Assembly: GCA_002189035.1 (NCBI GenBank)
Contig: NEEC01000475.1
Coordinates: 1-35,398, forward strand
Direction of reading: 5' to 3'
Source: Utricularia gibba
Lineage: Eukaryota; Streptophyta; Magnoliopsida; Lamiales; Lentibulariaceae
Length of the DNA: 35,398 bases
Shown: positions 1-12,445 of the stretch, piece after piece
Layout: each line of letters begins with the position of its first letter
How positions within the stretch are numbered: position 1 is the stretch's first letter
Position numbers and translations under genes: made by a program
The notes under the pieces: generated by a model
What the model saw: the letters and a program-made list of their open reading frames with translations, nothing else
What the model was told of the DNA's origin: nothing
The model's database searches: none

Positions 1-2398
1 CTCGTGCACTCTTCGGTATCGAGTGGATATCTTGCGAACGGTGATGAGTCATGTTGCACATATCATACCGTTTCGAAGCTCGTTCCGAGCGGTCTTCTTT
101 CGTGTTGAGAACTTGTTCGTCCGAGGCTGCACAAATGCTCGAAAGATTGCCTTATATTAGCTTCAGATGTGCAACGAAGTGGCCACCACATTCGCGAAAT
201 GTGACTCGGGACACCTGACTCGATGCGAATGTGATTTTTGACATGCAAGACGTATGTATTTCATGGACGATGTGAAATTTTGGATTTCGAGATGATCATT
301 TAAGGGTGTGTCCCTAGCCACCACCTCATGGTGGCCTCGTGCACTCTTCGGTATCGAGTGGATATCTTGCGAACGGTGATGAGTCATGTTGCACATATCA
401 TACCGTTTCGAAGCTCGTTCCGAGCCGGTCTTCTTTCGTGTTGAGAACTTGTTCGTCCGAGGCTGCACAAATGCTCGAAAGATTGCCTTATATTAGCTTC
501 AGATGTGCAACGAAGTGGCCACCACATTCGCGAAATGTGACTCGGGACACCTGACTCGATGCGAATGTGATTTTTGACATGCAAGACGTATGTATTTCAT
601 GGGACGATGTGAAAATTTTGGATTTCGAGATGATCATTTAAGGGTGTGTCCCTAGCCACCACCTCATGGTGGCCTCGTGCACTCTTCGGTATCGAGTGGA
701 TATCTTGCGAACGGTGATGAGTCATGTTGCACATATCATACCGTTTCGAAGCTCGTTCCGAGCGGTCTTCTTTCGTGTTGAGAACTTGTTCGTCCGAAGC
801 TGCACAAATGCTCGAAAGATTGCCTTATATTAGCCTTCAGATGTGCAACGAAGTGGCCACCACATTCGCGAAAATGTGACTCGGGACACCTGACTCGATG
901 CGAATGTGATTTTTGACATGCAAGACGTATGTATTTCATGGGACGATGTGAAATTTTGGATTTCGAGATGATCATTTAAGGGTGTGTCCCTAGCCACCAC
1001 CTCATGGTGGCCTCGTGCACTCTTCGGTATCGAGTGGATATCTTGCGAACGGTGATGAGTCATGTTGCACATATCATACCGTTTCGAAGCTCGTTCCGAG
1101 CCGGTCTTCTTTCGTGTTGAGAACTTGTTCGTCCGAGGCTGCACAAATGCTCGAAAGATTGCCTTATATTAGCCTTCAGATGTGCAACGAAGTGGCCACC
1201 ACATTCGCGAAATGACTCGGGACACCTGACTCGATGCGAATGTGATTTTTGACATGCAAGACGTATGTATTTCATGGGACGATGTGAAATTTTGGATTTC
1301 GAGATGATCATTTAGTGTGTCCCTAGCCACCACCTCATGGTGGCCTCGTGCACTCTTCGGTATCGAGTGGATATCTTGCGAACGGTGATGAGTCATGTTG
1401 CACATATCATACCGTTTCGAAGCTCGTTCCGAGCCGGTCTTCTTTCGTGTTGAGAACTTGTTCGTCCGAGGCTGCACAAATGCTCGAAAGATTGCCTTAT
1501 ATTAGCCTTCAGATGTGCAACGAAGTGGCCACCACATTCGCGAAATGTGACTCGGGACACCTGACTCGATGCGAATGTGATTTTTGACATGCAAGACGTA
1601 TGTATTTCATGGGACGATGTGAAATTTTGGATTTCGAGATGATCATTTGGGTGTGTCCCTAGCCACACCTCATGGTGGCCTCGTGCACTCTTCGGTATCG
1701 AGTGGATATCTTGCGAACGGTGATGAGTCATGTTGCACATATCATACCGTTTCGAAGCTCGTTCCGAGCCGGTCTTCTTTCGTGTTGAGAACTTGTTCGT
1801 CCGAGGCTGCACAAATGCTCGAAAGATTGCCTTATATTAGCCTTCAGATGTGCAACGAAGTGGCCACCACATTCGCGAAAATGTGACTCGGGACACCTGA
1901 CTCGATGCGAATGTGATTTTTGACATGCAAGACGTATGTATTTCATGGGACGATGTGAAATTTTGGATTTCGAGATGATCATTTAGATGGGTGTGTCCCT
2001 AGCCACAACCTCATGGTGGCCTCGTGCACTCTTCGGTATCGAGTGGATATCTTGCGAACGGTGATGAGTCATGTTGCACATATCATACCGTTTCGAAGCT
2101 CGTTCCGAGCCGGTCTTCTTTCGTGTTGAGAACTTGTTCGTCCGAGCTGCACAAATGCTCGAAAGATTGCCTTATATTAGCCTTCAGATGTGCAACGAAG
2201 TGGCCACCACATTCGCGAAAATGTGACTCGGGACACCTGACTCGATGCGAATGTGATTTTTGACATGCAAGACGTATGTATTTCATGGGACGATGTGAAA
2301 TTTTGGATTTCGAGATGATCATTTAAGGGTGTGTCCCTAGCCACCACCTCATGGTGGCCTCGTGCACTCTTCGGTATCGAGTGGATATCTTGCGAACG

Positions 2399-2447
2399 GT
2401 GATGAGTCATGTTGCACATATCATACCGTTTCGAAGCTCGTTCCGAG
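2399..2447. repeat. Conserved block 1 of the monomer (reference copy)
   Basis: This stretch, from gtgatgagtcatg through gttgcacatatcatacc, tttcgaagctcg and ttccgag, is nearly unchanged through both domains. The few exceptions I saw include loss of one 'at' (copies at 4729 and 11485), loss of one t in ccgtttcg (near 6143, 7849 and 13553), tttcgag for ttccgag near 11889, cacatagc near 24243, and loss of 'gat' near 30077. It contains one arm of the 9-bp inverted repeat and a 5-bp-stem hairpin. The functional meaning is unknown. Confidence 0.75.
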
Positions 2448-2535
2448 CCGGTCTTCTTTCGTGTTGAGAACTTGTTCGTCCGAGGCTGCACAAATGCTCG
2501 AAAGATTGCCTTATATTAGCCTTCAGATGTGCAAC
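2411..2535. other. 9-bp inverted repeat linking the two conserved blocks
   Basis: In the reference copy GTTGCACAT (2411-2419) and ATGTGCAAC (2527-2535) are exact reverse complements separated by 107 bases. The same pair is present in nearly every monomer of both domains. Arm 2 is damaged near 27243, 28229 and 31473. The arms could form the base of a large stem-loop in single-stranded DNA or RNA, or be two half-sites for a DNA-binding protein. Neither role is shown by sequence alone. Confidence 0.7.
2436..2448. other. Short hairpin GCTCG-TTC-CGAGC
   Basis: A perfect 5-bp stem with a 3-base loop, directly after the TTCGAA palindrome, repeated once per monomer. In B copies with gagcctc or gagctc immediately downstream, the stem itself is kept. 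One copy near 11889 has tttcgag for ttccgag, which changes the loop but not the stem. Confidence 0.65.
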
Positions 2536-2545
2536 GAAGTGGCCA
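2492..2545. repeat. Conserved block 2 of the monomer (reference copy)
   Basis: From aaatgctcgaaagattgcc through ttatattagcc and atgtgcaacgaagtggcca, this block is almost invariant in both domains apart from gcttcag versus gccttcag. Exceptions: cgaagattg near 6553, gccttattagcc near 25617, cagatgcaacg near 27243 and 31473, and cagatgttggcca near 28229. The segments on both sides, gagg..cacaaatg upstream and ccaccacattcgcg downstream, are among the most variable of the monomer, so conservation is confined to the block. Confidence 0.75.
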
Positions 2546-2682
2546 CCACATTCGCGAAAATGTGACTCGGGACACCTGACTCGATGCGAATGTGATTTTT
2601 GACATGCAAGACGTATGTATTTCATGGGACGATGTGAAATTTTGGATTTCGAGATGATCATTTAAGGGTGTGTCCCTAGCCA

Positions 2683-2696
2683 CCACCTCATGGTGG
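2683..2696. other. Short hairpin CCACC-TCAT-GGTGG, broken in B-like copies
   Basis: In the reference copy CCACC (2683-2687) pairs with GGTGG (2692-2696) around a TCAT loop. Copies with ccacaacc (most of domain B and scattered A copies such as those just before 2021, 4051, 4729, 9117, 10134, 10475, 15177 and 15514) lose one pair by a C-to-A change. The element sits immediately before the ctcgtgcac anchor. Confidence 0.6.
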
Positions 2697-4689
2697 CCTC
2701 GTGCACTCTTCGGTATCGAGTGGATATCTTGCGAACGGTGATGAGTCATGTTGCACATATCATACCGTTTCGAAGCTCGTTCCGAGCCGGTCTTCTTTCG
2801 TGTTGAGAACTTGTTCGTCCGGCTGCACAAATGCTCGAAAGATTGCCTTATATTAGCCTTCAGATGTGCAACGAAGTGGCCACCACATTCGCGAAAATGT
2901 GACTCGGGACACCTGACTCGATGCGAATGTGATTTTTGACATGCAAGACGTATGTATTTCATGGACGATGTGAAATTTTGGATTTCGAGATGATCATTTA
3001 AGGGTGTGTCCCTAGCCACCACCTCATGGTGGCCTCGTGCACTCTTCGGTATCGAGTGGATATCTTGCGAACGGTGATGAGTCATGTTGCACATATCATA
3101 CCGTTTCGAAGCTCGTTCCGAGCCGGTCTTCTTTCGTGTTGAGAACTTGTTCGTCCGAGGCTGCACAAATGCTCGAAAGATTGCCTTATATTAGCCTTCA
3201 GATGTGCAACGAAGTGGCCACCACATTCGCGAAATGTGACTCGGGACACCTGACTCGATGCGAATGTGATTTTTGACATGCAAGACGTATGTATTTCATG
3301 GGACGATGTGAAATTTTGGATTTCGAGATGATCATTTAAGGTGTGTCCCTAGCCACCACCTCATGGTGGCCTCGTGCACTCTTCGGTATCGAGTGGATAT
3401 CTTGCGAACGGTGATGAGTCATGTTGCACATATCATACCGTTTCGAAGCTCGTTCCGAGCCGGTCTTCTTTCGTGTTGAGAACTTGTTCGTCCGAGGCTG
3501 CACAAATGCTCGAAAGATTGCCTTATATTAGCCTTCAGATGTGCAACGAAGTGGCCACCACATTCGCGAAAATGTGACTCGGGACACCTGACTCGATGCG
3601 AATGTGATTTTTGACATGCAAGACGTATGTATTTCATGGGACGATGTGAAATTTTGGATTTCGAGATGATCATTTAAGGGTGTGTCCCTAGCCACACCTC
3701 ATGGTGGCCTCGTGCACTCTTCGGTATCGAGTGGATATCTTGCGAACGGTGATGAGTCATGTTGCACATATCATACCGTTTCGAAGCTCGTTCCGAGCCG
3801 GTCTTCTTTCGTGTTGAGAACTTGTTCGTCCGAGGCTGCACAAATGCTCGAAAGATTGCCTTATATTAGCCTTCAGATGTGCAACGAAGTGGCCACCACA
3901 TTCGCGAAAATGTGACTCGGGACACCTGACTCGATGCGAATGTGATTTTTGACATGCAAGACGTATGTATTTCATGGGACGATGTGAAATTTTGGATTTC
4001 GAGATGATCATTTAAGATGGGTGTGTCCCTAGCCACAACCTCATGGTGGCCTCGTGCACTCTTCGGTATCGAGTGGATATCTTGCGAACGGTGATGAGTC
4101 ATGTTGCACATATCATACCGTTTCGAAGCTCGTTCCGAGCCGGTCTTCTTTCGTGTTGAGAACTTGTTCGTCCGAGGCTGCACAAATGCTCGAAAGATTG
4201 CCTTATATTAGCCTTCAGATGTGCAACGAAGTGGCCACCACATTCGCGAAAATGTGACTCGGGACACCTGACTCGATGCGAATGTGATTTTTGACATGCA
4301 AGACGTATGTATTTCATGGGACGATGTGAAATTTTGGATTTCGAGATGATCATTTAAGGGTGTGTCCCTAGCCACCACCTCATGGTGGCCTCGTGCACTC
4401 TTCGGTATCGAGTGGATATCTTGCGAACGGTGATGAGTCATGTTGCACATATCATACCGTTTCGAAGCTCGTTCCGAGCCGGTCTTTTTCGTGTTGAGAA
4501 CTTGTTCGTCCGAAGCTGCACAAATGCTCGAAAGATTGCCTTATATTAGCCTTCAGATGTGCAACGAAGTGGCCACCACATTCGCGAAAATGTGACTCGG
4601 GACACCTGACTCGATGCGAATGTGATTTTTGACATGCAAGACGTATGTATTTCATGGACGATGTGAAATTTGGATTTCGAGATGATCAT

Positions 4690-5065
4690 TTAAGATGGGT
4701 GTGTCCCTAGCCACAACCTCATGGTGGCCTCGTGCACTCTTCGGTATCGAGTGGATATCTTGCAAACGGTGATGAGTCATGTTGCACATCATACCGTTTC
4801 GAAGCTCGTTCCGAGCCGGTCTTTTTTCGTGTTGAGAACTTGTTCGTCCGAGCTGCACAAATGCTCGAAAGATTGCCTTATATTAGCCTTCAGATGTGCA
4901 ACGAAGTGGCCACCACATTCGCGAAAATGTGACTCGGGACACCTGACTCGATGCGAATGTGATTTTTGACATGCAAGACGTATGTATTTCATGGGACGAT
5001 GTGAAATTTTGGATTTCGAGATGATCATTTTAAGGGTGTGTCCCTAGCCACCACCTCATGGTGGC
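4690..5065. repeat. Mosaic A/B monomer
   Basis: Inside domain A, this copy has the linker aagatgggtg, ccacaacc, cttgcaaacgg, a shortened gcacatcatacc and a T-rich gtcttttttcgtg, then returns to A states (gagctgcac, cacattcg, gacgtatg). The B-like stretch runs from the linker through the first third of the monomer. It shares gcacatcatacc with the copy at 11485. Confidence 0.75.
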
Positions 5066-7396
5066 CTCGTGCACTCTTCGGTATCGAGGATATCTTGCGA
5101 ACGGTGATGAGTCATGTTGCACATATCATACCGTTTCGAAGCTCGTTCCGAGCCGGTCTTCTTTCGTGTTGAGAACTTGTTCGTCCGAGCTGCACAAATG
5201 CTCGAAAGATTGCCTTATATTAGCCTTCAGATGTGCAACGAAGTGGCCACCACATTCGCGAAAATGTGACTCGGGACACCTGACTCGATGCGAATGTGAT
5301 TTTTGACATGCAAGACGTATGTATTTCATGGACGATGTGAAATTTTGGATTTCGAGATGATCATTTAAGGGTGTCCCTAGCCACCACCTCATGGTGGCCT
5401 CGTGCACTCTTCGGTATCGAGTGGATATCTTGCGAACGGTGATGAGTCATGTTGCACATATCATACCGTTTCGAAGCTCGTTCCGAGCCGGTCTTCTTTC
5501 GTGTTGAGAACTTGTTCGTCCGAGGCTGCACAAATGCTCGAAAGATTGCCTTATATTAGCTTCAGATGTGCAACGAAGTGGCCACCACATTCGCGAAATG
5601 TGACTCGGGACACCTGACTCGATGCGAATGTGATTTTTGACATGCAAGACGTATGTATTTCATGGGACGATGTGAAATTTTGGATTTCGAGATGATCATT
5701 TAAGGTGTGTCCCTAGCCACCACCTCATGGTGGCCTCGTGCACTCTTCGGTATCGAGTGGATATCTTGCGAACGGTGATGAGTCATGTTGCACATATCAT
5801 ACCGTTTCGAAGCTCGTTCCGAGCCGGTCTTCTTTCGTGTTGAGAACTTGTTCGTCCGAGGCTGCACAAATGCTCGAAAGATTGCCTTATATTAGCTTCA
5901 GATGTGCAACGAAGTGGCCACCACATTCGCGAAAATGTGACTCGGGACACCTGACTCGATGCGAATGTGATTTTTGACATGCAAGACGTATGTATTTCAT
6001 GGGACGATGTGAAATTTTGGATTTCGAGATGATCATTTAAGGGTGTGTCCCTAGCCACCACCTCATGGTGGCCTCGTGCACTCTTCGGTATCGAGTGGAT
6101 ATCTTGCGAACGGTGATGAGTCATGTTGCACATATCATACCGTTCGAAGCTCGTTCCGAGCCGGTCTTCTTTCGTGTTGAGAACTTGTTCGTCCGAGGCT
6201 GCACAAATGCTCGAAAGATTGCCTTATATTAGCCTTCAGATGTGCAACGAAGTGGCCACCACATTCGCGAAAATGTGACTCGGGACACCTGACTCGATGC
6301 GAATGTGATTTTTGACATGCAAGACGTATGTATTTCATGGGACGATGTGAAATTTTGGATTTCGAGATGATCATTTAATGGGTGTGTCCCTAGCCACAAC
6401 CTCATGGTGGCCTCGTGCACTCTTCGGTATCGAGTGGATATCTTGCGAACGGTGATGAGTCATGTTGCACATATCATACCGTTTCGAAGCTCGTTCCGAG
6501 CCGGTCTTCTTTCGTGTTGAGAACTTGTTCGTCCGAGGCTGCACAAATGCTCGAAGATTGCCTTATATTAGCTTCAGATGTGCAACGAAGTGGCCACCAC
6601 ATTCGCGAAAATGTGACTCGGGACACCTGACTCGATGCGAATGTGATTTTTGACATGCAAGACGTATGTATTTCATGGGACGATGTGAAATTTTTGGATT
6701 TCGAGATGATCATTTAAGATGGGTGTGTCCCTAGCCACACCTCATGGTGGCCTCGTGCACTCTTCGGTATCGAGTGGATATCTTGCGAACGGTGATGAGT
6801 CATGTTGCACATATCATACCGTTTCGAAGCTCGTTCCGAGCCGGTCTTCTTTCGTGTTGAGAACTTGTTCGTCCGAGGCTGCACAAATGCTCGAAAGATT
6901 GCCTTATATTAGCCTTCAGATGTGCAACGAAGTGGCCACCACATTCGCGAAAATGTGACTCGGGACACCTGACTCGATGCGAATGTGATTTTTGACATGC
7001 AAGACGTATGTATTTCATGGGACGATGTGAAATTTTGGATTTCGAGATGATCATTTAAGGGTGTGTCCCTAGCCACAACCTCATGGTGGCCTCGTGCACT
7101 CTTCGGTATCGAGTGGATATCTTGCGAACGGTGATGAGTCATGTTGCACATATCATACCGTTTCGAAGCTCGTTCGAGCCGGTCTTCTTTCGTGTTGAGA
7201 ACTTGTTCGTCCGAAGCTGCACAAATGCTCGAAAGATTGCCTTATATTAGCCTTCAGATGTGCAACGAAGTGGCCACCACATTCGCGAAAATGTGACTCG
7301 GGACACCTGACTCGATGCGAATGTGATTTTTGACATGCAAGACGTATGTATTTCATGGGACGATGTGAAATTTTTGGATTTCGAGATGATCATTTA

Positions 7397-7769
7397 AGAT
7401 GGGTGTGTCCCTAGCCACAACCTCATGGTGGCCTCGTGCACTCTTCGGTATCGAGTGGATATCTTTGCAAACGGTGATGAGTCATGTTGCACATATCATA
7501 CCGTTTCGAAGCTCGTTCCGAGCCGGTCTTCTTTCGTGTTGAGAACTTGTTCGTCCGAGGCTGCACAAATGCTCGAAAGATTGCCTTATATTAGCCTTCA
7601 GATGTGCAACGAAGTGGCCACCATTCGCGAAAATGTGACTCGGGACACCTGACTCGATGCGAATGTGATTTTTGACATGCAAGACGTATGTATTTCATGG
7701 GACGATGTGAAATTTTGGATTTCGAGATGATCATTTAAGGTGTGTCCCTAGCCACCACCTCATGGTGGC
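7397..7769. repeat. Mosaic A/B monomer
   Basis: The linker aagatgggtg, ccacaacc and ctttgcaaacgg are B-like, while gagccggtc, gaggctgcac, attcg and gacgtatg are A-like. The segment gtggccaccattcg has lost one 'ac' relative to neighbours. Confidence 0.7.
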
Positions 7770-10700
7770 CTCGTGCACTCTTCGGTATCGAGTGGATATC
7801 TTGCGAACGGTGATGAGTCATGTTGCACATATCATACCGTTCGAAGCTCGTTCCGAGCGGTCTTCTTTCGTGTTGAGAACTTGTTCGTCCGAGGCTGCAC
7901 AAATGCTCGAAAGATTGCCTTATATTAGCCTTCAGATGTGCAACGAAGTGGCCACCACATTCGCGAAAATGTGACTCGGGACACCTGACTCGATGCGAAT
8001 GTGATTTTTGACATGCAAGACGTATGTATTTCATGGGACGATGTGAAATTTTGGATTTCGAGATGATCATTTGGTGTGTCCCTAGCCACCACCTCATGGT
8101 GGCCTCGTGCACTCTTCGGTATCGAGTGGATATCTTGCGAACGGTGATGAGTCATGTTGCACATATCATACCGTTTCGAAGCTCGTTCCGAGCCGGTCTT
8201 CTTTCGTGTTGAGAACTTGTTCGTCCGAGGCTGCACAAATGCTCGAAAGATTGCCTTATATTAGCCTTCAGATGTGCAACGAAGTGGCCACCACATTCGC
8301 GAAATGTGACTCGGGACACCTGACTCGATGCGAATGTGATTTTTGACATGCAAGACGTATGTATTTCATGGGACGATGTGAAATTTTGGATTTCGAGATG
8401 ATCATTTAAGGTGTGTCCCTAGCCACCACCTCATGGTGGCCTCGTGCACTCTTCGGTATCGAGTGGATATCTTGCGAACGGTGATGAGTCATGTTGCACA
8501 TATCATACCGTTTCGAAGCTCGTTCCGAGCCGGTCTTCTTTCGTGTTGAGAACTTGTTCGTCCGAGGCTGCACAAATGCTCGAAAGATTGCCTTATATTA
8601 GCCTTCAGATGTGCAACGAAGTGGCCACCACATTCGCGAAAATGTGACTCGGGACACCTGACTCGATGCGAATGTGATTTTTGACATGCAAGACGTATGT
8701 ATTTCATGGGACGATGTGAAATTTTGGATTTCGAGATGATCATTAAGGGTGTGTCCCTAGCCACCACCTCATGGTGGCCTCGTGCACTCTTCGGTATCGA
8801 GTGGATATCTTGCGAACGGTGATGAGTCATGTTGCACATATCATACCGTTTCGAAGCTCGTTCCGAGCCGGTCTTCTTTCGTGTTGAGAACTTGTTCGTC
8901 CGAGGCTGCACAAATGCTCGAAAGATTGCCTTATATTAGCCTTCAGATGTGCAACGAAGTGGCCACCACATTCGCGAAAATGTGACTCGGGACACCTGAC
9001 TCGATGCGAATGTGATTTTTGACATGCAAGACGTATGTATTTCATGGGACGATGTGAAATTTTGGATTTCGAGATGATCATTTAAGGTGTGTCCCTAGCC
9101 ACAACCTCATGGTGGCCTCGTGCACTCTTCGGTATCGAGTGGATATCTTGCGAACGGTGATGAGTCATGTTGCACATATCATACCGTTTCGAAGCTCGTT
9201 CCGAGCCGGTCTTCTTTCGTGTTGAGAACTTGTTCGTCCGAGGCTGCACAAATGCTCGAAAGATTGCCTTATATTAGCCTTCAGATGTGCAACGAAGTGG
9301 CCACCACATTCGCGAAAATGTGACTCGGGACACCTGACTCGATGCGAATGTGATTTTTGACATGCAAGACGTATGTATTTCATGGACGATGTGAAATTTT
9401 GGATTTCGAGATGATCATTTAAGGTGTGTCCCTAGCCACCACCTCATGGTGGCCTCGTGCACTCTTCGGTATCGAGTGGATATCTTGCGAACGGTGATGA
9501 GTCATGTTGCACATATCATACCGTTTCGAAGCTCGTTCCGAGCCGGTCTTCTTTCGTGTTGAGAACTTGTTCGTCCGAAGCTGCACAAATGCTCGAAAGA
9601 TTGCCTTATATTAGCCTTCAGATGTGCAACGAAGTGGCCACCACATTCGCGAAAATGTGACTCGGGACACCTGACTCGATGCGAATGTGATTTTTGACAT
9701 GCAAGACGTATGTATTTCATGGGACGATGTGAAATTTGGATTTCGAGATGATCATTTAAGATGTGTGTCCCTAGCCACAACCTCATGGTGGCCTCGTGCA
9801 CTCTTCGGTATCGAGTGGATATCTTGCGAACGGTGATGAGTCATGTTGCACATATCATACCGTTTCGAAGCTCGTTCCGAGCCGGTCTTCTTTCGTGTTG
9901 AGAACTTGTTCGTCCGAGCTGCACAAATGCTCGAAAGATTGCCTTATATTAGCCTTCAGATGTGCAACGAAGTGGCCACCACATTCGCGAAATGTGACTC
10001 GGGACACCTGACTCGATGCGAATGTGATTTTTGACATGCAAGACGTATGTATTTCATGGACGATGTGAAATTTGGATTTCGAGATGATCATTTAAGATGC
10101 AGGGTGTGTCCCTAGCCACAACCTCATGGTGGCCTCGTGCACTCTTCGGTATCGAGTGGATATCTTGCGAACGGTGATGAGTCATGTTGCACATATCATA
10201 CCGTTTCGAAGCTCGTTCCGAGCCGGTCTTCTTTCGTGTTGAGAACTTGTTCGTCCGAGGCTGCACAAATGCTCGAAAGATTGCCTTATATTAGCCTTCA
10301 GATGTGCAACGAAGTGGCCACCACATTCGCGAAAATGTGACTCGGGACACCTGACTCGATGCGAATGTGATTTTTGACATGCAAGACGTATGTATTTCAT
10401 GGACGATGTGAAATTTTGGATTTCGAGATGATCATTTAAGAAGGGTGTGTCCCTAGCCACAACCTCATGGTGGCCTCGTGCACTCTTCGGTATCGAGTGG
10501 ATATCTTGCGAACGGTGATGAGTCATGTTGCACATATCATACCGTTTCGAAGCTCGTTCCGAGCCGGTCTTCTTTCGTGTTGAGAACTTGTTCGTCCGAG
10601 GCTGCACAAATGCTCGAAAGATTGCCTTATATTAGCTTCAGATGTGCAACGAAGTGGCCACCACATTCGCGAAAATGTGACTCGGGACACCTGACTCGAT

Positions 10701-11447
10701 GCGAATGTGATTTTTGACATGCAAGACGTATGTATTTCATGGGACGATGTGAAATTTGGATTTCGAGATGATCATTTAAGGGTGTGTCCCTAGCCACAAC
10801 CTCATGGTGGCCTCGTGCACTCTTCGGTATCGAGTGGATATCTTGCGAACGGTGATGAGTCATGTTGCACATATCATACCGTTTCGAAGCTCGTTCCGAG
10901 CCGGTCTTCTTTCGTGTTGAGAACTTGTTCGTCCGCTGCACAAATGCTCGAAAGATTGCCTTATATTAGCCTTCAGATGTGCAACGAAGTGGCCACCACA
11001 TTCGCGAAAATGTGACTCGGGACACCTGACTCGATGCGAATGTGATTTTTGACATGCAAGACGTATGTATTTCATGGGACGATGTGAAATTTTGGATTTC
11101 GAGATGATCATTTAAGGTGTGTCCCTAGCCACCACCTCATGGTGGCCTCGTGCACTCTTCGGTATCGAGTGGATATCTTGCGAACGGTGATGAGTCATGT
11201 TGCACATATCATACCGTTTCGAAGCTCGTTCCGAGCCGGTCTTCTTTCGTGTTGAGAACTTGTTCGTCCGAGCTGCACAAATGCTCGAAAGATTGCCTTA
11301 TATTAGCCTTCAGATGTGCAACGAAGTGGCCACCACATTCGCGAAAATGTGACTCGGGACACCTGACTCGATGCGAATGTGATTTTTGACATGCAAGACG
11401 TATGTATTTCATGGGACGATGTGAAATTTTGGATTTCGAGATGATCA

Positions 11448-11805
11448 TTTAATGGTGTGTCCCTAGCCACAACCTCATGGTGGCCTCGTGCACTCTTCGG
11501 TATCGAGTGGATATCTTGCAAACGGTGATGAGTCATGTTGCACATCATACCGTTTCGAAGCTCGTTCCGAGCCGGTCTTTTTGTTGAGAACTTTCGTCCG
11601 AGGAGGCACAAATGCTCGAAAGATTGCCTTATATTAGCCTTCAGATGTGCAACGAAGTGGCCACCACATTCGCGAAAATGTGACTCGGGACACCTGACTC
11701 GATGCGAATGTGATTTTTGACATGCAAGACGTATGTATTTCATGGGACGATGTGAAATTTTGGATTTCGAGATGATGGTGTCCCTAGCCACCACCTCATG
11801 GTGGC
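11448..11805. repeat. Mosaic A/B monomer with deletions (321 bp)
   Basis: Linker aatggtg, ccacaacc, cttgcaaacgg, gcacatcatacc, gtctttttgttgag and gaggaggcac are non-A states, followed by A-type cacattcg and gacgtatg. The end of the copy lacks catttaagg (gatgatggtgtccc near 11772), making it the shortest A-domain unit. Loss of the 'cg' before tgttgag is shared with the B-domain copy at 19224, which suggests common descent of this segment across domains. Confidence 0.75.
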
Positions 11806-12445
11806 CTCGTGCACTCTTCGGTATCGAGTGGATATCTTGCGAACGGTGATGAGTCATGTTGCACATATCATACCGTTTCGAAGCTCGTTTCGAGCCGGTC
11901 TTCTTTCGTGTTGAGAACTTGTTCGTCCGAGGCTGCACAAATGCTCGAAAGATTGCCTTATATTAGCTTCAGATGTGCAACGAAGTGGCCACCACATTCG
12001 CGAAATGTGACTCGGGACACCTGACTCGATGCGAATGTGATTTTTGACATGCAAGACGTATGTATTTCATGGACGATGTGAAATTTTGGATTTCGAGATG
12101 ATCATTTAAGGGTGTGTCCCTAGCCACCACCTCATGGTGGCCTCGTGCACTCTTCGGTATCGAGTGGATATCTTGCGAACGGTGATGAGTCATGTTGCAC
12201 ATATCATACCGTTTCGAAGCTCGTTCCGAGCCGGTCTCTTTCGTGTTGAGAACTTGTTCGTCCGAGGCTGCACAAATGCTCGAAAGATTGCCTTATATTA
12301 GCCTTCAGATGTGCAACGAAGTGGCCACCACATTCGCGAAAATGTGACTCGGGACACCTGACTCGATGCGAATGTGATTTTTGACATGCAAGACGTATGT
12401 ATTTCATGGGACGATGTGAAATTTTGGATTTCGAGATGATCATTT

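Larger units (their letters stand above)
2359..2697. repeat. Reference A-type monomer (339 bp)
   Basis: A clean A copy, useful as a coordinate frame. Landmarks: GTGCAC 2362-2367; GATATC 2384-2389; cttgcgaacgg from 2388; GTTGCACAT 2411-2419; TTCGAA 2430-2435; hairpin 2436-2448; gaggctgcac from about 2482; invariant block 2492-2545, with ATGTGCAAC at 2527-2535 and GTGGCCAC at 2539-2546; TTCGCGAA 2551-2558; TGATCA 2655-2660; linker aagggtgtgtccc to about 2676; ccacc-tcat-ggtgg 2683-2696. Hand counting gives 161 G+C of 339 (47.5%) and 23 CpG, about 1.2 times the random expectation for this composition. Confidence 0.9.

Noticed and set aside
2471-2485. RNA polymerase III B-box-like sequence (cttgttcgtccgagg)
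   Set aside because: It lacks the conserved A of the GGTTCGAnnCC consensus, and no A box or T-run terminator is placed suitably. No tRNA or 5S rRNA structure was recognised.
2359-2697. Internal dimer of two ~169-bp half-units
   Set aside because: Short resemblances such as cgaacggtgat versus cgaatgtgat and tttcgaagc versus tttcgagat occur at inconsistent offsets (194 and 218 bases), so no half-unit duplication is supported.
2516-3166. 216-codon minus-strand open frame, and similar frames of 60-211 codons throughout both strands
   Set aside because: They are repeated translations of the same satellite segments, joined differently wherever an indel shifts the frame. Both strands give equally long frames, and indels are not in multiples of three. 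No start context, domain or consistent length is conserved.
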